The notes under the pieces: generated by a model
Seen by the model: only the letters and a program-made list of their open reading frames with translations
Told to the model about the DNA's origin: nothing
Databases searched by the model: none
Source of the DNA: Gottschalkia purinilytica
GTDB lineage: Bacteria; Bacillota; Clostridia; Tissierellales; Gottschalkiaceae
Assembly: GCF_001190785.1 (NCBI RefSeq)
Contig: NZ_LGSS01000005.1
Location: 186,001-250,000, forward strand
Length of the DNA: 64,000 nucleotides
Reading direction: 5' to 3'
Made by a program: the position numbers and the translations under genes
Shown here: positions 8,646 to 18,021 of the stretch, one piece after another
Layout of the letters: each line of letters opens with the position of its first letter
Numbering within the stretch: position 1 is the first letter of the stretch

Positions 8646-9989
8646 ATGAGCTACAATATATCAATAGTTTCCCTAGGATGCTCTAAAAATTTAGTTGATT
8701 CAGAATTAATGATGGGTATATTAAAAGATAATAACTATAGACTTACTGAGACTTGTGAAGATGCGGATATAATAATAATAAATACGTGCGGATTTATAGA
8801 TAAGGCTAAAGAAGAATCTATAGATACTATATTAGAATGTGCCCAATACAAAAAAACAGGAAGGTGTAAGGTTCTTATAGTATCAGGATGTTTAAGTGAA
8901 AGGTATCAAGAAGAATTGTTAAAAGAGTTACCGGAAGTAGATGGAATAGTAGGAACAGGAAATATAAATAAAATAGTTGAAATTATAGAAGAGACTTTAG
9001 AAGGGAATAGAGTAATCAAGATAGGGAATATAGATGTAGATTATGATGAAGATACTGTAAGAATTTCTTCTACATCCACAAGCTATAGTTCTTATATAAA
9101 AATAGCAGAAGGATGTGACAATCTTTGTACTTACTGTATAATTCCCAAACTTAGAGGGAAATATAGAAGCAGAAAAATGGAGTCTATAATTAAAGAAGCT
9201 AAAGCTTTGGCTGATAACGGTACCAAGGAAATAATACTAATAGCTCAAGATACAACAAAATATGGAGAAGATATATATGGCGATTATAAGCTTCCTGAAT
9301 TATTAAACGAGCTTAATAAAATAGATGGTATAGAATGGATAAGAATATTATATTTGTATCCTGATACCTTTACTGATGAACTTATAGAAAGTATAAGAGA
9401 CAATTCAAAAGTTGTAAAGTATGTAGATATTCCTATACAGCATATAAATAATATGGTGTTAAAAAGGATGAATAGAAATACTAGTAAAGAGATGATTAGT
9501 GAATTAATAATTAAACTTAGAAAAGAAATACCTGACATTATTATAAGAACAACAATTATAGTTGGATTTCCAGGAGAAACTCAAGAGCAGTTTAATGAAT
9601 TATATGACTATATAAAAAATATGAGATTTGATAGACTAGGAGTATTTACTTACTCGAAGGAAGAGGGAACACCAGCAGCACTTCTAACACCTCAGGTGGA
9701 TGAAAATTTAAAAATAGAAAGACAAGAAAAGCTTATGAAGCTACAACAACAAATCTCAATAGAAAAAAATCAGAACAAAGTTCGAAAAGTCTTCAAATCA
9801 CTGATAGAAGAGAAAATAGAGGATTCTGTATACTTAGGAAGAACTTATATGGATAGTCCTGAAATAGATGGACTTATATATGTTAATAGTGATAAAGAAT
9901 TAAGAATAGGTTCTTTTGTTGATGTAGAAGTAAGAGACTACTTGGAATACGATTTGATAGGAGATGTTTTGGATGAACTTAGCAAATAA
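8646..9989 (+). CDS. rimO: ribosomal protein S12 methylthiotransferase RimO
   Basis: 447 residues. A radical-SAM methylthiotransferase that modifies an aspartate of ribosomal protein S12. The N-terminal UPF0004 domain has cysteines at residues 12 and 48 (LGCSKN, NTCGFID) and the SGCLSER Cys; the radical-SAM cluster motif is GCDNLCTYCIIP near 157-168; a TRAM domain closes the protein. LGCSKNLVDSE separates RimO from MiaB, which is present separately at 52.9-54.3 kb. RBS AAAGGAG precedes the ATG, and the 3' end overlaps pgsA. Confidence 0.95.
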   Translation: MSYNISIVSLGCSKNLVDSELMMGILKDNNYRLTETCEDADIIIINTCGFIDKAKEESIDTILECAQYKKTGRCKVLIVSGCLSERYQEELLKELPEVDGIVGTGNINKIVEIIEETLEGNRVIKIGNIDVDYDEDTVRISSTSTSYSSYIKIAEGCDNLCTYCIIPKLRGKYRSRKMESIIKEAKALADNGTKEIILIAQDTTKYGEDIYGDYKLPELLNELNKIDGIEWIRILYLYPDTFTDELIESIRDNSKVVKYVDIPIQHINNMVLKRMNRNTSKEMISELIIKLRKEIPDIIIRTTIIVGFPGETQEQFNELYDYIKNMRFDRLGVFTYSKEEGTPAALLTPQVDENLKIERQEKLMKLQQQISIEKNQNKVRKVFKSLIEEKIEDSVYLGRTYMDSPEIDGLIYVNSDKELRIGSFVDVEVRDYLEYDLIGDVLDELSK

Positions 9990-10518
9990 GTTAACTATTG
10001 GTAGGATTTTTTTGATTCCAATTTTCATGTTTTTTTTACTAGTTAACATACCTTATGGAGATTATATAGCGGTAGGAATTTTCATATTAGCTGCTACTAC
10101 TGATAGCTTAGATGGATATATAGCACGAAGTAGAAATCAAGTAACTAAATTTGGTAAATTTATGGATCCCTTAGCAGATAAATTATTAGTGTCAGCTGCC
10201 CTTATATCTCTTGTTGAAATGAATAAATTGTCTTCCTGGGTAGTTGTTGTTATAATTGCTAGAGAGTTTGCTATAACAGGACTTAGAGTTATTGCTGCCT
10301 CTGAAGGAATTACTATAGCAGCAAGTTGGTGGGGAAAGTTTAAAACAATTACTCAAATAGTTGCTATAGTATCATTACTATTAGATAATTTTCCATTTTC
10401 GATGATAAATTTTCCGTTTGATAAGATAGCTATAGCACTTGCACTAATATTTACAATTGTATCAGGAGTAGATTATATATATAAAAATAAAGAAGTTTTC
10501 CTTTCTGGCAATAAGTAA
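9973..10518 (+). CDS. pgsA: CDP-diacylglycerol-glycerol-3-phosphate 3-phosphatidyltransferase
   Basis: 181 residues, a multi-pass membrane enzyme making phosphatidylglycerol phosphate. The complete CDP-alcohol phosphotransferase motif is present, beginning DSLDGYIAR and ending FMDPLADK. I chose the ATG at 9973 because AGGAG lies nine bases upstream; an in-frame ATG at 9964 abuts that AGGAG with no spacing. The start overlaps the end of rimO by 17 bp, so translation is probably coupled. Confidence 0.93.
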   Translation: MNLANKLTIGRIFLIPIFMFFLLVNIPYGDYIAVGIFILAATTDSLDGYIARSRNQVTKFGKFMDPLADKLLVSAALISLVEMNKLSSWVVVVIIAREFAITGLRVIAASEGITIAASWWGKFKTITQIVAIVSLLLDNFPFSMINFPFDKIAIALALIFTIVSGVDYIYKNKEVFLSGNK

Positions 10519-10544
10519 TTCTTTAAATATTTAAAGGAGGATTT

Positions 10545-11789
10545 ATGAAAGCAGAAATTATAAGCGTTGGAACAGAACTTTCTTCTGGAGATACTCTGAA
10601 TACTAATTCTAAATATATTTCAAATAAATTGATGGAATTAGGAATAAGTGTAAATAGACATATAACGGTAAGTGATGATAAGGATATTTTAAGAGAAACT
10701 ATATTAAATTCTATAGAAAATAGTGATATTTTAATATGTACAGGTGGATTAGGTCCTACACATGATGATATTACCAAAGAAATGTTCGGGGAAGTCTTAA
10801 AGAAAGAATTAGTTTTTGATGAAAATATCTTTAATAATATAGAAAGCTATTTCAAAAAAAGAAATATATGTATGGCTGAGAATAATAAAAAACAAGCATT
10901 TATATTAGAGGAAAGTAAGCCTTTGAAAAATGAAATAGGAACGGCACCTGGATTATATATTGAGTATATTAATAAGAAAATAATATTACTTCCAGGGCCT
11001 CCTAATGAAATGGAAAGAATGTTTGAAAATCAAGTTATTCCTATTTTAGAATATTTGTCACCAGATAAGATAACTTCTACAACTTTAAGAATCATTGGGA
11101 TAGTTGAAGCAACGGTTGAAAATTTAATAGAAGATGTAATTAAAAGTTATAAGGATTATCTTGAAATAGCTACATATGCTAAAGATGGAATAGTTGATAT
11201 AAAAGTTACATCAAAGAATAAAAATAGGGATTATAGTAATAAGTACATTGAAGAAGCTACTAAGAAAATAACAGATATATTAAAAGATGATATATATACT
11301 TTTGATGAAAGAAGTATAGAAGAGGTTGTTTTTGATATGCTAGTAAATAAGAATCTAAAGATAGGTTTTTGTGAATCTTGTACTGGAGGACTTATATCAT
11401 CTAGGTTAACTAAGGTATCAGGAGCTTCTAAGGTATTAGAAAGATCGATAATTACATATAGCAATAATTCTAAGATACAAGAACTTTGCGTAAATGAGGA
11501 GACAATATCTTCATTTGGAGCAGTAAGTAAAGAAACTGCAAAAGAGATGGCAAGAGGATTACTAAAAAAATGTGAAAGTATAGATATAGCAATATCAGTG
11601 ACTGGAATAGCTGGTCCTACTGGTGGAACTAAAGAAAAGCCGGTAGGACTAGTTTATATATGTTTAGCACATAAAGATGACTATATAGTTAAAGAAAATT
11701 TTCTTATAGGGGATAGACAAAGTATACAGAATAAATCTTCAAACATAGCTTTTAACTTATTAAGAAAATACCTATTAAACCTGATATAA
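10545..11789 (+). CDS. cinA: CinA family competence/damage protein
   Basis: 414 residues. N-terminal MoCF-like domain (GTELSSGDTLNTNSKYIS, GGLGPTHDDIT, LPGPPNEME) and C-terminal PncC-type nicotinamide-nucleotide amidase domain (CESCTGGLISSRLT, AISVTGIAGPTGGT). Two-domain CinA proteins recycle damaged pyridine nucleotides and lie directly upstream of recA in many Firmicutes, as here. RBS AAGGAGGATTT precedes the ATG. Confidence 0.94.
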   Translation: MKAEIISVGTELSSGDTLNTNSKYISNKLMELGISVNRHITVSDDKDILRETILNSIENSDILICTGGLGPTHDDITKEMFGEVLKKELVFDENIFNNIESYFKKRNICMAENNKKQAFILEESKPLKNEIGTAPGLYIEYINKKIILLPGPPNEMERMFENQVIPILEYLSPDKITSTTLRIIGIVEATVENLIEDVIKSYKDYLEIATYAKDGIVDIKVTSKNKNRDYSNKYIEEATKKITDILKDDIYTFDERSIEEVVFDMLVNKNLKIGFCESCTGGLISSRLTKVSGASKVLERSIITYSNNSKIQELCVNEETISSFGAVSKETAKEMARGLLKKCESIDIAISVTGIAGPTGGTKEKPVGLVYICLAHKDDYIVKENFLIGDRQSIQNKSSNIAFNLLRKYLLNLI

Positions 11790-11816
11790 CTATTGTAAAT
11801 CTGATTAAAATTATAT

Positions 11817-11845
11817 TTGACTATATTTAAAAATTGGTTTATAAT
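11817..11845 (+). promoter_or_regulatory. sigma-A promoter of recA
   Basis: TTGACT (11817-11822), 17-bp spacer, TATAAT (11840-11845). The expected start of transcription is near 11852, immediately before the LexA box. recA can therefore be transcribed independently of cinA. Confidence 0.8.
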
Positions 11846-11854
11846 ACCTATATG

Positions 11855-11866
11855 GAACAAATGTTC
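11855..11866. promoter_or_regulatory. LexA (SOS) box of recA
   Basis: GAACAAATGTTC, matching the Gram-positive LexA consensus GAAC-N4-GTTC, placed over the predicted transcription start of recA. LexA itself is encoded at 41969. Confidence 0.85.
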
Positions 11867-11911
11867 GAACAATTAAAGAAGGTGGTGATTCCCAGTATAA
11901 CTGGGGGGAGT

Positions 11912-12985
11912 ATGATAGAAAAAAAGAAAGCTTTGGAAATGGCCATTGGTCAAATTGAAAAACAATTTGGAAAAGGATCAATAATGACACTAGGAGAAGA
12001 CTCTAAGTTAAATGTTGAAGCAATTTCTACTGGAGCTTTAGAATTAGATATAGCTTTGGGTATAGGGGGACTTCCACGTGGTAGAATAGTAGAGATATAT
12101 GGTCCAGAATCTTCAGGTAAAACTACAGTTGCGTTACACGCTATAGCTGAGACACAGAAGATAGGTGGTACAGCAGCATTTATAGATGCTGAACATGCTC
12201 TTGATCCTGCTTATGCCAAAAATTTAGGAGTTGATACAGAAAATTTAATAGTATCTCAACCAGATACAGGAGAACAGGCTCTTGAAATTGCAGAAGCTTT
12301 AGTTAGAAGTGGTGCAGTTGATATAATAATCGTAGACTCGGTTGCAGCATTAGTTCCAAAAGCAGAAATAGAAGGAGAAATGGGAGATAGTCATATTGGT
12401 CTTCAAGCAAGACTTATGTCACAAGCTTTAAGAAAACTAGCAGGAGCTATTAAAAAATCTAATACGTTGGCAATATTTATTAACCAATTAAGAGAAAAAG
12501 TTGGAGTAATGTTTGGAAATCCAGAAACTACTACAGGTGGTAGAGCTCTTAAGTTCTATGCATCAGTAAGACTTGATGTTAGAAGAATAGAATCATTGAA
12601 ACAAGGTGATGAGGTTATTGGTAGTAGAACTAGAGTCAAAGTAGTTAAAAACAAGGTAGCACCACCATTTAAACAAGCTGAATTTGATATTATGTACGGA
12701 ACAGGGATATCTAGAGAAGGTAATGTGTTAGATGTTGGAGTTGAATCAGATATCATAAATAAATCTGGATCATGGTATAATTATGAAACTCACAGATTAG
12801 GTCAAGGTAGAGAAAATGCTAAGGAGTTTTTAAGAGAAAACGTTGATATAGCAAAAGAAATCGAAACTAAAATAAGAGAAAAATTTGAACTAAAAGAATC
12901 TGCAACAGATATTAATACAGAATCTAAGAAAAACGATACTTTAAAGGAAGAAAATAAAAAAGATGATTCAAAAAAAGAAAACTAG
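11912..12985 (+). CDS. recA: recombinase RecA
   Basis: 357 residues. ATP-dependent strand-exchange protein and LexA/LexA-like co-protease. Walker A GPESSGKT near residue 65, Walker [11 protein letters not shown], and the L2 region with [12 protein letters not shown] are intact; the C-terminus is an unusually Lys/Glu/Asn-rich tail. The ATG at 11912 gives the family's usual N-terminus; reading could extend upstream through [10 protein letters not shown] but that part overlaps the RBS and LexA box. GGGGGGAG is the RBS and lies at the foot of a CCCAGT/ACTGGG hairpin. Confidence 0.97.
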   Translation: MIEKKKALEMAIGQIEKQFGKGSIMTLGEDSKLNVEAISTGALELDIALGIGGLPRGRIVEIYGPESSGKTTVALHAIAETQKIGGTAAFIDAEHALDPAYAKNLGVDTENLIVSQPDTGEQALEIAEALVRSGAVDIIIVDSVAALVPKAEIEGEMGDSHIGLQARLMSQALRKLAGAIKKSNTLAIFINQLREKVGVMFGNPETTTGGRALKFYASVRLDVRRIESLKQGDEVIGSRTRVKVVKNKVAPPFKQAEFDIMYGTGISREGNVLDVGVESDIINKSGSWYNYETHRLGQGRENAKEFLRENVDIAKEIETKIREKFELKESATDINTESKKNDTLKEENKKDDSKKEN

Positions 12986-13006
12986 CTATTGCAAGCTAGT
13001 TTTTTG
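12980..13006 (+). terminator. terminator of recA
   Basis: AACTAGC and GCTAGTT arms with a TTTTTT tail, overlapping the recA stop codon. Confidence 0.85.
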
Positions 13007-13078
13007 TTTGTAAAAAAAATCATTATAAAATTAATATATACATATTAACCATTATTTTCTTAAGTGTTCCAAAAGAAC

Positions 13079-13107
13079 TTGACATCTAAAATAAAAAGTA
13101 ATACAAT
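13079..13107 (+). promoter_or_regulatory. consensus sigma-A promoter upstream of rny
   Basis: A perfect TTGACA (13079-13084), 17-bp spacer, then TACAAT (13102-13107). Transcription should begin near 13113-13115, at the start of the structured leader. Confidence 0.8.
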
Positions 13108-13111
13108 TAAA

Positions 13112-13225
13112 TCGGGTGGAAATATATAGATATAATTAATATTGCCACAATTATACAGTTCTACAAAAAGATATGTAGAATTTCATAGACCGACTCTTAG
13201 ATTGCTCGGTTTATATTTTTATTAG
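13112..13225 (+). ncRNA. structured leader or small RNA ahead of rny
   Basis: About 110 nt between the consensus promoter and a terminator-like hairpin. Visible pairings: GTGG (13116-13119) with CCAC (13145-13148); TTCTAC (13159-13164) with GTAGAA (13175-13180); TAGACCGA (13086+100, i.e. 13186-13193) with TCGGTTTA (13206-13213), followed by TATTTTTATT. TCGG at 13112-13115 can alternatively pair with CCGA at 13190-13193, which would compete with the terminator stem. This is the layout of an attenuator or riboswitch, or of a terminated small RNA. I recognise no known riboswitch class. Confidence 0.5.
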
Positions 13226-13284
13226 CTATTTTAAAGTTAAAAACTTTGACTTGGAAATAAGATAACGAATCTTGAAAACTTAAT

Positions 13285-14844
13285 ATGGGGAGGTGCTTTA
13301 TTATTTCAACTGCAGGTATAATTGCAATAACTATAATCGGTATAATAGTCGGTATTTTAGCTGGTTTTTATATAAGAAAGATAATTGGAGAAGGCAAGAT
13401 AAATAATGCAGAATCAGTTGCAGCTAAAATTATTGATGATGCCAAAAAAGAAAATGAAACAATGAAAAAAGAAATGCTTCTTGAAGCTAAAGAAGAAATT
13501 CATAAGATGAGAAACGAAATAGAAAGAGAAAATAAAGAGCGAAGACTAGAATTTCAAAAGCAGGAACGAAGATTGGTTCATAAAGAAGAAACTATTGATA
13601 GAAAAAGTGAATCTATAGAAAGAAAAGAAGAAGTTTTATCTAAGAAGATAAAAGATTTAGAAGAAAGAGAAGTTTCAATTAATGAACTATACCAAAAGCA
13701 AGTTGAAGAACTAGAGAAAATTTCAGGACTTACTTCTGATGAAGCAAGAGAGATATTACTTAATGATATCAAGAAAGAAATTTCTCAAGAATCAGCTATG
13801 ATGATAAAAGAAATAGAAACTAAAGCAAAAGAGGAAGCTGAGAAGAAAGCAAGAGAAGTAATCGCTTATGCTATTCAAAAATGCGCTGCAGATCATGTTG
13901 CTGAAACTACTGTAACAGTTGTTTCACTACCTAATGACGAAATGAAAGGTAGAATAATCGGTAGAGAGGGAAGAAATATAAGAACTCTTGAAACGTTAAC
14001 TGGGATAGATTTGATCATAGATGATACTCCAGAAGCGGTTATTCTTTCAGGATTTGATCCAATAAGAAGAGAAGTTGCGAGAATAGCTCTAGAAAAACTT
14101 ATAGTAGATGGTAGAATACATCCAGCTAGAATAGAAGAGATGGTTGATAAAGCTAGGAAAGAAGTAGAGAATTATATAAGAGAACAAGGGGAACAAGCCG
14201 CGTTTGAAACAGGTATTCATGGACTTCATAGTGAATTAATAAGATTATTAGGAAGGCTTACTTTTAGAACAAGCTATGGTCAAAACATATTAAAGCACTC
14301 TATAGAGGTTTCTCATTTAGCAGGATTAATGGCAGCTGAAATAGGAGCTGATATAAAGATAGCTAAGAGAGCTGGTCTTTTACATGATTTAGGAAAAGCT
14401 GTAGATCATGAAGTAGAAGGTCCTCACGTTGCTATAGGAGTAGATTTAGCTAGAAGATATAGAGAATCTAAAGAAGTTATACATGCGATAGAGGCTCATC
14501 ATGGTGATGTAGAGCCAGAAACTATAGAAGCAATTTTAGTCCAAGCAGCAGATGCTATATCAGCAGCTAGACCAGGAGCTAGAAGAGAAACATTAGAAGC
14601 ATATATTAAAAGATTAGAAAAGCTTGAAGAGATAGCAAACTCATTTGATGGAATAGAAAAGTCATTTGCTATACAGGCTGGTAGAGAAGTTCGTATAATG
14701 GTTAAACCAGAGTCTGTTAATGATGATCAGATTGTTCATACTGCTAGGGAAATCGTTAAGAGAATTGAAGATGAATTGGAGTACCCTGGTCAGATAAAAG
14801 TAAATGTAATAAGAGAAACGAGAGCTATTGAATATGCAAAATAA
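13285..14844 (+). CDS. rny: ribonuclease Y
   Basis: About 514-519 residues. Membrane-anchored endoribonuclease that initiates mRNA decay in Firmicutes. One N-terminal membrane segment, a long Lys/Glu-rich coiled coil (about 30-200), a KH domain ([19 protein letters not shown]) and an HD domain (HDLGKA near residue 367). The start is unclear: the in-frame ATG at 13285 has no RBS and overlaps GGGGAGG (13287-13293), which is correctly spaced for in-frame ATT codons at 13300 or 13303. An AUU start is possible. The end is followed by a terminator. Confidence 0.93.
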   Translation: MGRCFIISTAGIIAITIIGIIVGILAGFYIRKIIGEGKINNAESVAAKIIDDAKKENETMKKEMLLEAKEEIHKMRNEIERENKERRLEFQKQERRLVHKEETIDRKSESIERKEEVLSKKIKDLEEREVSINELYQKQVEELEKISGLTSDEAREILLNDIKKEISQESAMMIKEIETKAKEEAEKKAREVIAYAIQKCAADHVAETTVTVVSLPNDEMKGRIIGREGRNIRTLETLTGIDLIIDDTPEAVILSGFDPIRREVARIALEKLIVDGRIHPARIEEMVDKARKEVENYIREQGEQAAFETGIHGLHSELIRLLGRLTFRTSYGQNILKHSIEVSHLAGLMAAEIGADIKIAKRAGLLHDLGKAVDHEVEGPHVAIGVDLARRYRESKEVIHAIEAHHGDVEPETIEAILVQAADAISAARPGARRETLEAYIKRLEKLEEIANSFDGIEKSFAIQAGREVRIMVKPESVNDDQIVHTAREIVKRIEDELEYPGQIKVNVIRETRAIEYAK

Positions 14845-14845
14845 C

Positions 14846-14879
14846 AGAGAAGACATAATTAATTTGTCTTCTCTTTTTT
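14846..14879 (+). terminator. terminator of rny
   Basis: AGAGAAGACA and TGTCTTCTCT arms with a TTTTTT tail directly after the stop codon. Confidence 0.9.
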
Positions 14880-14956
14880 AATATAAATAATTATAGATAG
14901 AAAATTTCATTTCTATAGTAAATATAGGAAAATTATTAAAAATATTTCAATTTAGA

Positions 14957-14985
14957 AGAGGATTTCTTTGTTATTTGTAGAATAT
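14957..14985 (+). promoter_or_regulatory. sigma-H promoter of spoVS
   Basis: AGAGGATTT, 11-bp spacer, GTAGAATAT: an exact fit to the Bacillus sigma-H consensus RnAGGAwWW-N11-12-RnnGAATww. It lies about 60 bp upstream of spoVS, a gene driven by sigma-H in B. subtilis. Confidence 0.8.
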
Positions 14986-15045
14986 TAAAATACATATATA
15001 AAAATATATATAAATATATACAATTATTAAAGGGGGCTTTTTTCA

Positions 15046-15306
15046 ATGGATGTATTAAAAGTATCAGCAAAATCAAATCCAAATTCTGTTGCAGGAGCAT
15101 TAGCTGGAGTATTAAGAGAAAAAGGTGCTGCAGAAATTCAAGCAATAGGCGCAGGTGCTCTAAATCAAGCAGTTAAAGCAGTAGCTATTGCTAGAGGTTT
15201 TGTAGCTCCTAGTGGTGTTGACTTAATTTGCATACCGGCTTTTACAGACATCGAGATTGATGGTGAAGAGAGAACTGCTATAAAGTTAATAGTAGAGCCT
15301 AGATAG
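15046..15306 (+). CDS. spoVS: stage V sporulation protein S
   Basis: 86 residues, the family's normal length. A small Alba-like nucleic-acid-binding protein needed for late sporulation steps. VLKVSAKSNPNSVAGALAGV at the N-terminus and the central AIGAGALNQAVKAVAIARG are nearly invariant in the family. It follows rny, as in many clostridia and bacilli. Promoter of sigma-H type upstream, RBS AAAGGGGGC, own terminator. Confidence 0.97.
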   Translation: MDVLKVSAKSNPNSVAGALAGVLREKGAAEIQAIGAGALNQAVKAVAIARGFVAPSGVDLICIPAFTDIEIDGEERTAIKLIVEPR

Positions 15307-15320
15307 ACTCAATTAAGAGA

Positions 15321-15355
15321 AAAAAACCTGCCGTTTTATTGTGCAGGTTTTTTTA
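15321..15355 (+). terminator. terminator of spoVS
   Basis: AAAAAACCTGC and GCAGGTTTTTTT arms after the spoVS stop. Confidence 0.9.
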
Positions 15356-15382
15356 TTTATAAAATTTAAAACATATTTGATT

Positions 15383-15398
15383 TTATCATAAATGATAA
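15383..15398. repeat. 16-bp inverted repeat TTATCATAAATGATAA, copy 2
   Basis: Identical to the copies at 1666 and 19676; about 115 bp upstream of the PHP-domain gene. Confidence 0.6.
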
Positions 15399-15513
15399 CA
15401 ATATCTAATATATAGAAAATAAAAAATATAGCATAATATATCATATAATCTATTTTAGAAAAATAGATTCATGTGTTAAAATATAAATACAACTATAGAG
15501 AGGTGATGTTAAT

Positions 15514-16341
15514 ATGCCTAATGCAGACTTACATATACATACTACAGCTTCAGATGGTATGTTAGAACCTAGTGAAGTTGTAGACTGGGGAGTTAAAAAG
15601 AAATTAAGAGCTATTGCGATAACAGACCATGATACTGTTGAAGGAATAGAAAGAGCTATAGAAAGAGCAAAGTTATATGATATTATAGTAATTCCAGGTA
15701 TTGAAATGAGTTGCTTATTTAAGGATGAAGAAGTTCATATATTAGGATACTTTATAGATTATAAATCTTCTAAACTATTAAAACTTACAAATACATTGAA
15801 AGAGTCTAGGTTAAATAGAGGGATTAAGATTGTAGAAAAGTTAAAGAGTGAGGGCATAGATATCTCAATAAAAGAAGTAAAAGATGTATCTGAAGGAGAC
15901 TTGATAGGACGACCTCATATAGCTAGAGTACTTATAAATAAGGGATTAGTTGAAAGTGTAGAAGAAGCTTTTAATAAATATTTAGGAAAAGGGTGCCCTG
16001 GATATGTAGAGAGATATAAGATATCTGTTAAAGAAAGTGTTGATCTTATACATTCTATAGGTGGAGCAGCTGTACTTGCACATCCTGGGCTGTTAAAAAA
16101 TAGTGAGTATATAGATGAAATAATAAAATTTGGGATAGATGGAGTAGAAGTTATACACTCCACACATTCACAAGAACAAAAATATAATTTCATGAAATTA
16201 GCCGATAAACTTAATTTAATACAAACAGCAGGATCAGATTGTCATGGGTATATGGTTGATGGAAAACCTATTTTAGGAGATTTTTGTATTGGTTTTAAAC
16301 AAGTAGAGTTGTTAAAACAAAAGGCAGAATCATATAGATAA
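15514..16341 (+). CDS. PHP-domain metal-dependent phosphoesterase
   Basis: 275 residues. The PHP metal-binding motifs are visible: DLHIHTTASDG at residues 5-15, ITDHDTVEG near 37, GIEMSC near 67, HILGYFID near 80, VLAHPG near 190 and GSDCHG near 242. Related proteins hydrolyse 3',5'-bisphosphate nucleotides or trim 5' ends of short RNAs (RNase AM/YciV type). The substrate here cannot be read from sequence. RBS GAGGTGATGTT. It is followed within 19 bp by the PadR gene, so the two may form one operon. Confidence 0.85.
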   Translation: MPNADLHIHTTASDGMLEPSEVVDWGVKKKLRAIAITDHDTVEGIERAIERAKLYDIIVIPGIEMSCLFKDEEVHILGYFIDYKSSKLLKLTNTLKESRLNRGIKIVEKLKSEGIDISIKEVKDVSEGDLIGRPHIARVLINKGLVESVEEAFNKYLGKGCPGYVERYKISVKESVDLIHSIGGAAVLAHPGLLKNSEYIDEIIKFGIDGVEVIHSTHSQEQKYNFMKLADKLNLIQTAGSDCHGYMVDGKPILGDFCIGFKQVELLKQKAESYR

Positions 16342-16360
16342 AATACAAAGGAGTATTAAT

Positions 16361-16738
16361 ATGACAACGTATAAAAATGAAAGAAATAGGCAATTCCCTA
16401 CTAAAATAAGCACGACCTCTTTTGTTAAACTTTATATATTACATCTTTTAAAAGAAAAAAGCTATTATGGAAATGAGATTATAGAAGAAATAAGATCTAG
16501 ATTACACAACAAATGGGAGCCAAGTCCGGGTATGATATATCCTTTACTAAGGGAGCTTGAAGAAAATAACTATATTAGTGGATGGTGGCAAGAACCAGAT
16601 AAGAGATCTATTAGACACTATAGATTAACAGATACAGGATATGAGCACTATCAAAGAATAAAATTAATGTATAAATCTAACTTTGAAGATTCTATGACTA
16701 TAATAAAAAACACATTATCTGATATTTATAATATATAG
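16361..16738 (+). CDS. PadR-family transcriptional regulator
   Basis: 125 residues. Winged-helix repressor: FVKLYILHLLKEKSYYGNEIIEEI and the wing segment EPSPGMIYPLLRELEENNYI, then RHYRLTDTGYEHY, are diagnostic of PadR. The long C-terminal helix used for dimerisation is short, as in the PadR-s2 group. RBS AAGGAGT. No obvious palindromic operator was identified beside it; targets are unknown. Confidence 0.88.
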   Translation: MTTYKNERNRQFPTKISTTSFVKLYILHLLKEKSYYGNEIIEEIRSRLHNKWEPSPGMIYPLLRELEENNYISGWWQEPDKRSIRHYRLTDTGYEHYQRIKLMYKSNFEDSMTIIKNTLSDIYNI

Positions 16739-16793
16739 AGGAAGAACACTAATTTTGATATTTATATAAACTTTATGATTGGGGGACTATTAA

Positions 16794-17984
16794 ATGAGTT
16801 TTAATCTATCAAAAAAAGCAATAAGTATATCACCATCTGTTACTTTAGAAATAACAGCTAAGGCTCAAGAACTTAAGAGTAAGGGGATAGATATTATAGG
16901 ATTTGGGGCAGGAGAACCTGACTTTAATACTCCTGATAATATACAAAATGTAGGGATAAAAGCCATAAAAGAAGGAAAAACAAGATATACAGCAACATCT
17001 GGAATACCTGAACTTAAAAAAGCTATATGTAATAAACTAAAAGTTGAGAATGGACTAGAATATGAGCCAGAGAATATATTAGTTTCAAGTGGAGCTAAGC
17101 ATTCTATTTTTAATGCTTTTTATGCTATATTAAATCCAGGAGATGAGGTAATAATACCTGTACCTTATTGGGTAAGCTATCCGGAGTTTGTAAAACTTTC
17201 AGATGGCGTACCTGTTTATGTAGAAACTAAAGAAGAAAACAACTTTAAGTATGATATAAAGGAACTAGAAAAGGCTATTACAAAGAAGACTAAAGCTATA
17301 ATACTAAATAGCCCTAGTAATCCAACAGGGACTGTATATACTAAAGAGGAATTAGAAAGTATAGCTGATTTAGCAGTTAGAAATAATATATTTATTATTT
17401 CTGATGAAATATATGAAAAACTAATTTATGATAACGAAAATCACATAAGCATAGCTTCATTAAACGAAGAGATTAAAGATCTTACGATAGTAATAAATGG
17501 TATGTCTAAAGCATATGCAATGACAGGGTGGAGAATAGGATATGCTGCTGCACATAAGGATATAGTAAAAGTAATGACTAACTTACAAAGTCATATGACA
17601 TCAAACCCTACTTCAATATCTCAATATGCAAGTGTAGAAGCTTTAGAGGGAGATCAAGAAGTAATAGGAGAAATGAAAAAGCATTTTGAAGAAAGAAGAA
17701 ATTTTATGGTAGATAAAATAAATTCAATAAAATATTTATCATGTAAGAATCCTAAAGGGGCTTTCTATATAATGGCCAATATATCTCAAGTAAAAGGAAA
17801 AACTATAAAAGGTAGATTAATAAATGATTCTCTAGATTTTACTAAATTGTTACTAGAAGAAGCTAATGTAGCAATAGTTCCTGGGATTGCATTTGGAGCA
17901 GATGACTTTATAAGACTATCATATGCCACTTCTATAGATAATATAAAGGAAGGATTAGAAAGAATAGAGCGTATTTTGGAATAG
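16794..17984 (+). CDS. pyridoxal-phosphate aminotransferase, aspartate aminotransferase type I
   Basis: 396 residues, fold-type I. Transfers the amino group between aspartate (or a related amino acid) and 2-oxoglutarate. GFGAGEPDFNTP, the NSPSNPTGT loop, SDEIYEKLIY with the cofactor Asp, the Schiff-base Lys in NGMSKAYAMTGWRIGYA near residue 239, and the C-terminal Arg in FIRLSYAT are all present. RBS GGGGGAC. The substrate range is not decided by sequence alone. It is followed closely by purB. Confidence 0.92.
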   Translation: MSFNLSKKAISISPSVTLEITAKAQELKSKGIDIIGFGAGEPDFNTPDNIQNVGIKAIKEGKTRYTATSGIPELKKAICNKLKVENGLEYEPENILVSSGAKHSIFNAFYAILNPGDEVIIPVPYWVSYPEFVKLSDGVPVYVETKEENNFKYDIKELEKAITKKTKAIILNSPSNPTGTVYTKEELESIADLAVRNNIFIISDEIYEKLIYDNENHISIASLNEEIKDLTIVINGMSKAYAMTGWRIGYAAAHKDIVKVMTNLQSHMTSNPTSISQYASVEALEGDQEVIGEMKKHFEERRNFMVDKINSIKYLSCKNPKGAFYIMANISQVKGKTIKGRLINDSLDFTKLLLEEANVAIVPGIAFGADDFIRLSYATSIDNIKEGLERIERILE

Positions 17985-18021
17985 ATACTATAATATATTG
18001 GAAGGAGTAACTTATAAATAT

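Noticed and set aside
13111-13121. GGGTGGAA as a T-box antiterminator motif
   Set aside because: It lies at the 5' end of the transcript, lacks the ACCGCG part, and no specifier stem or aminoacyl gene follows.
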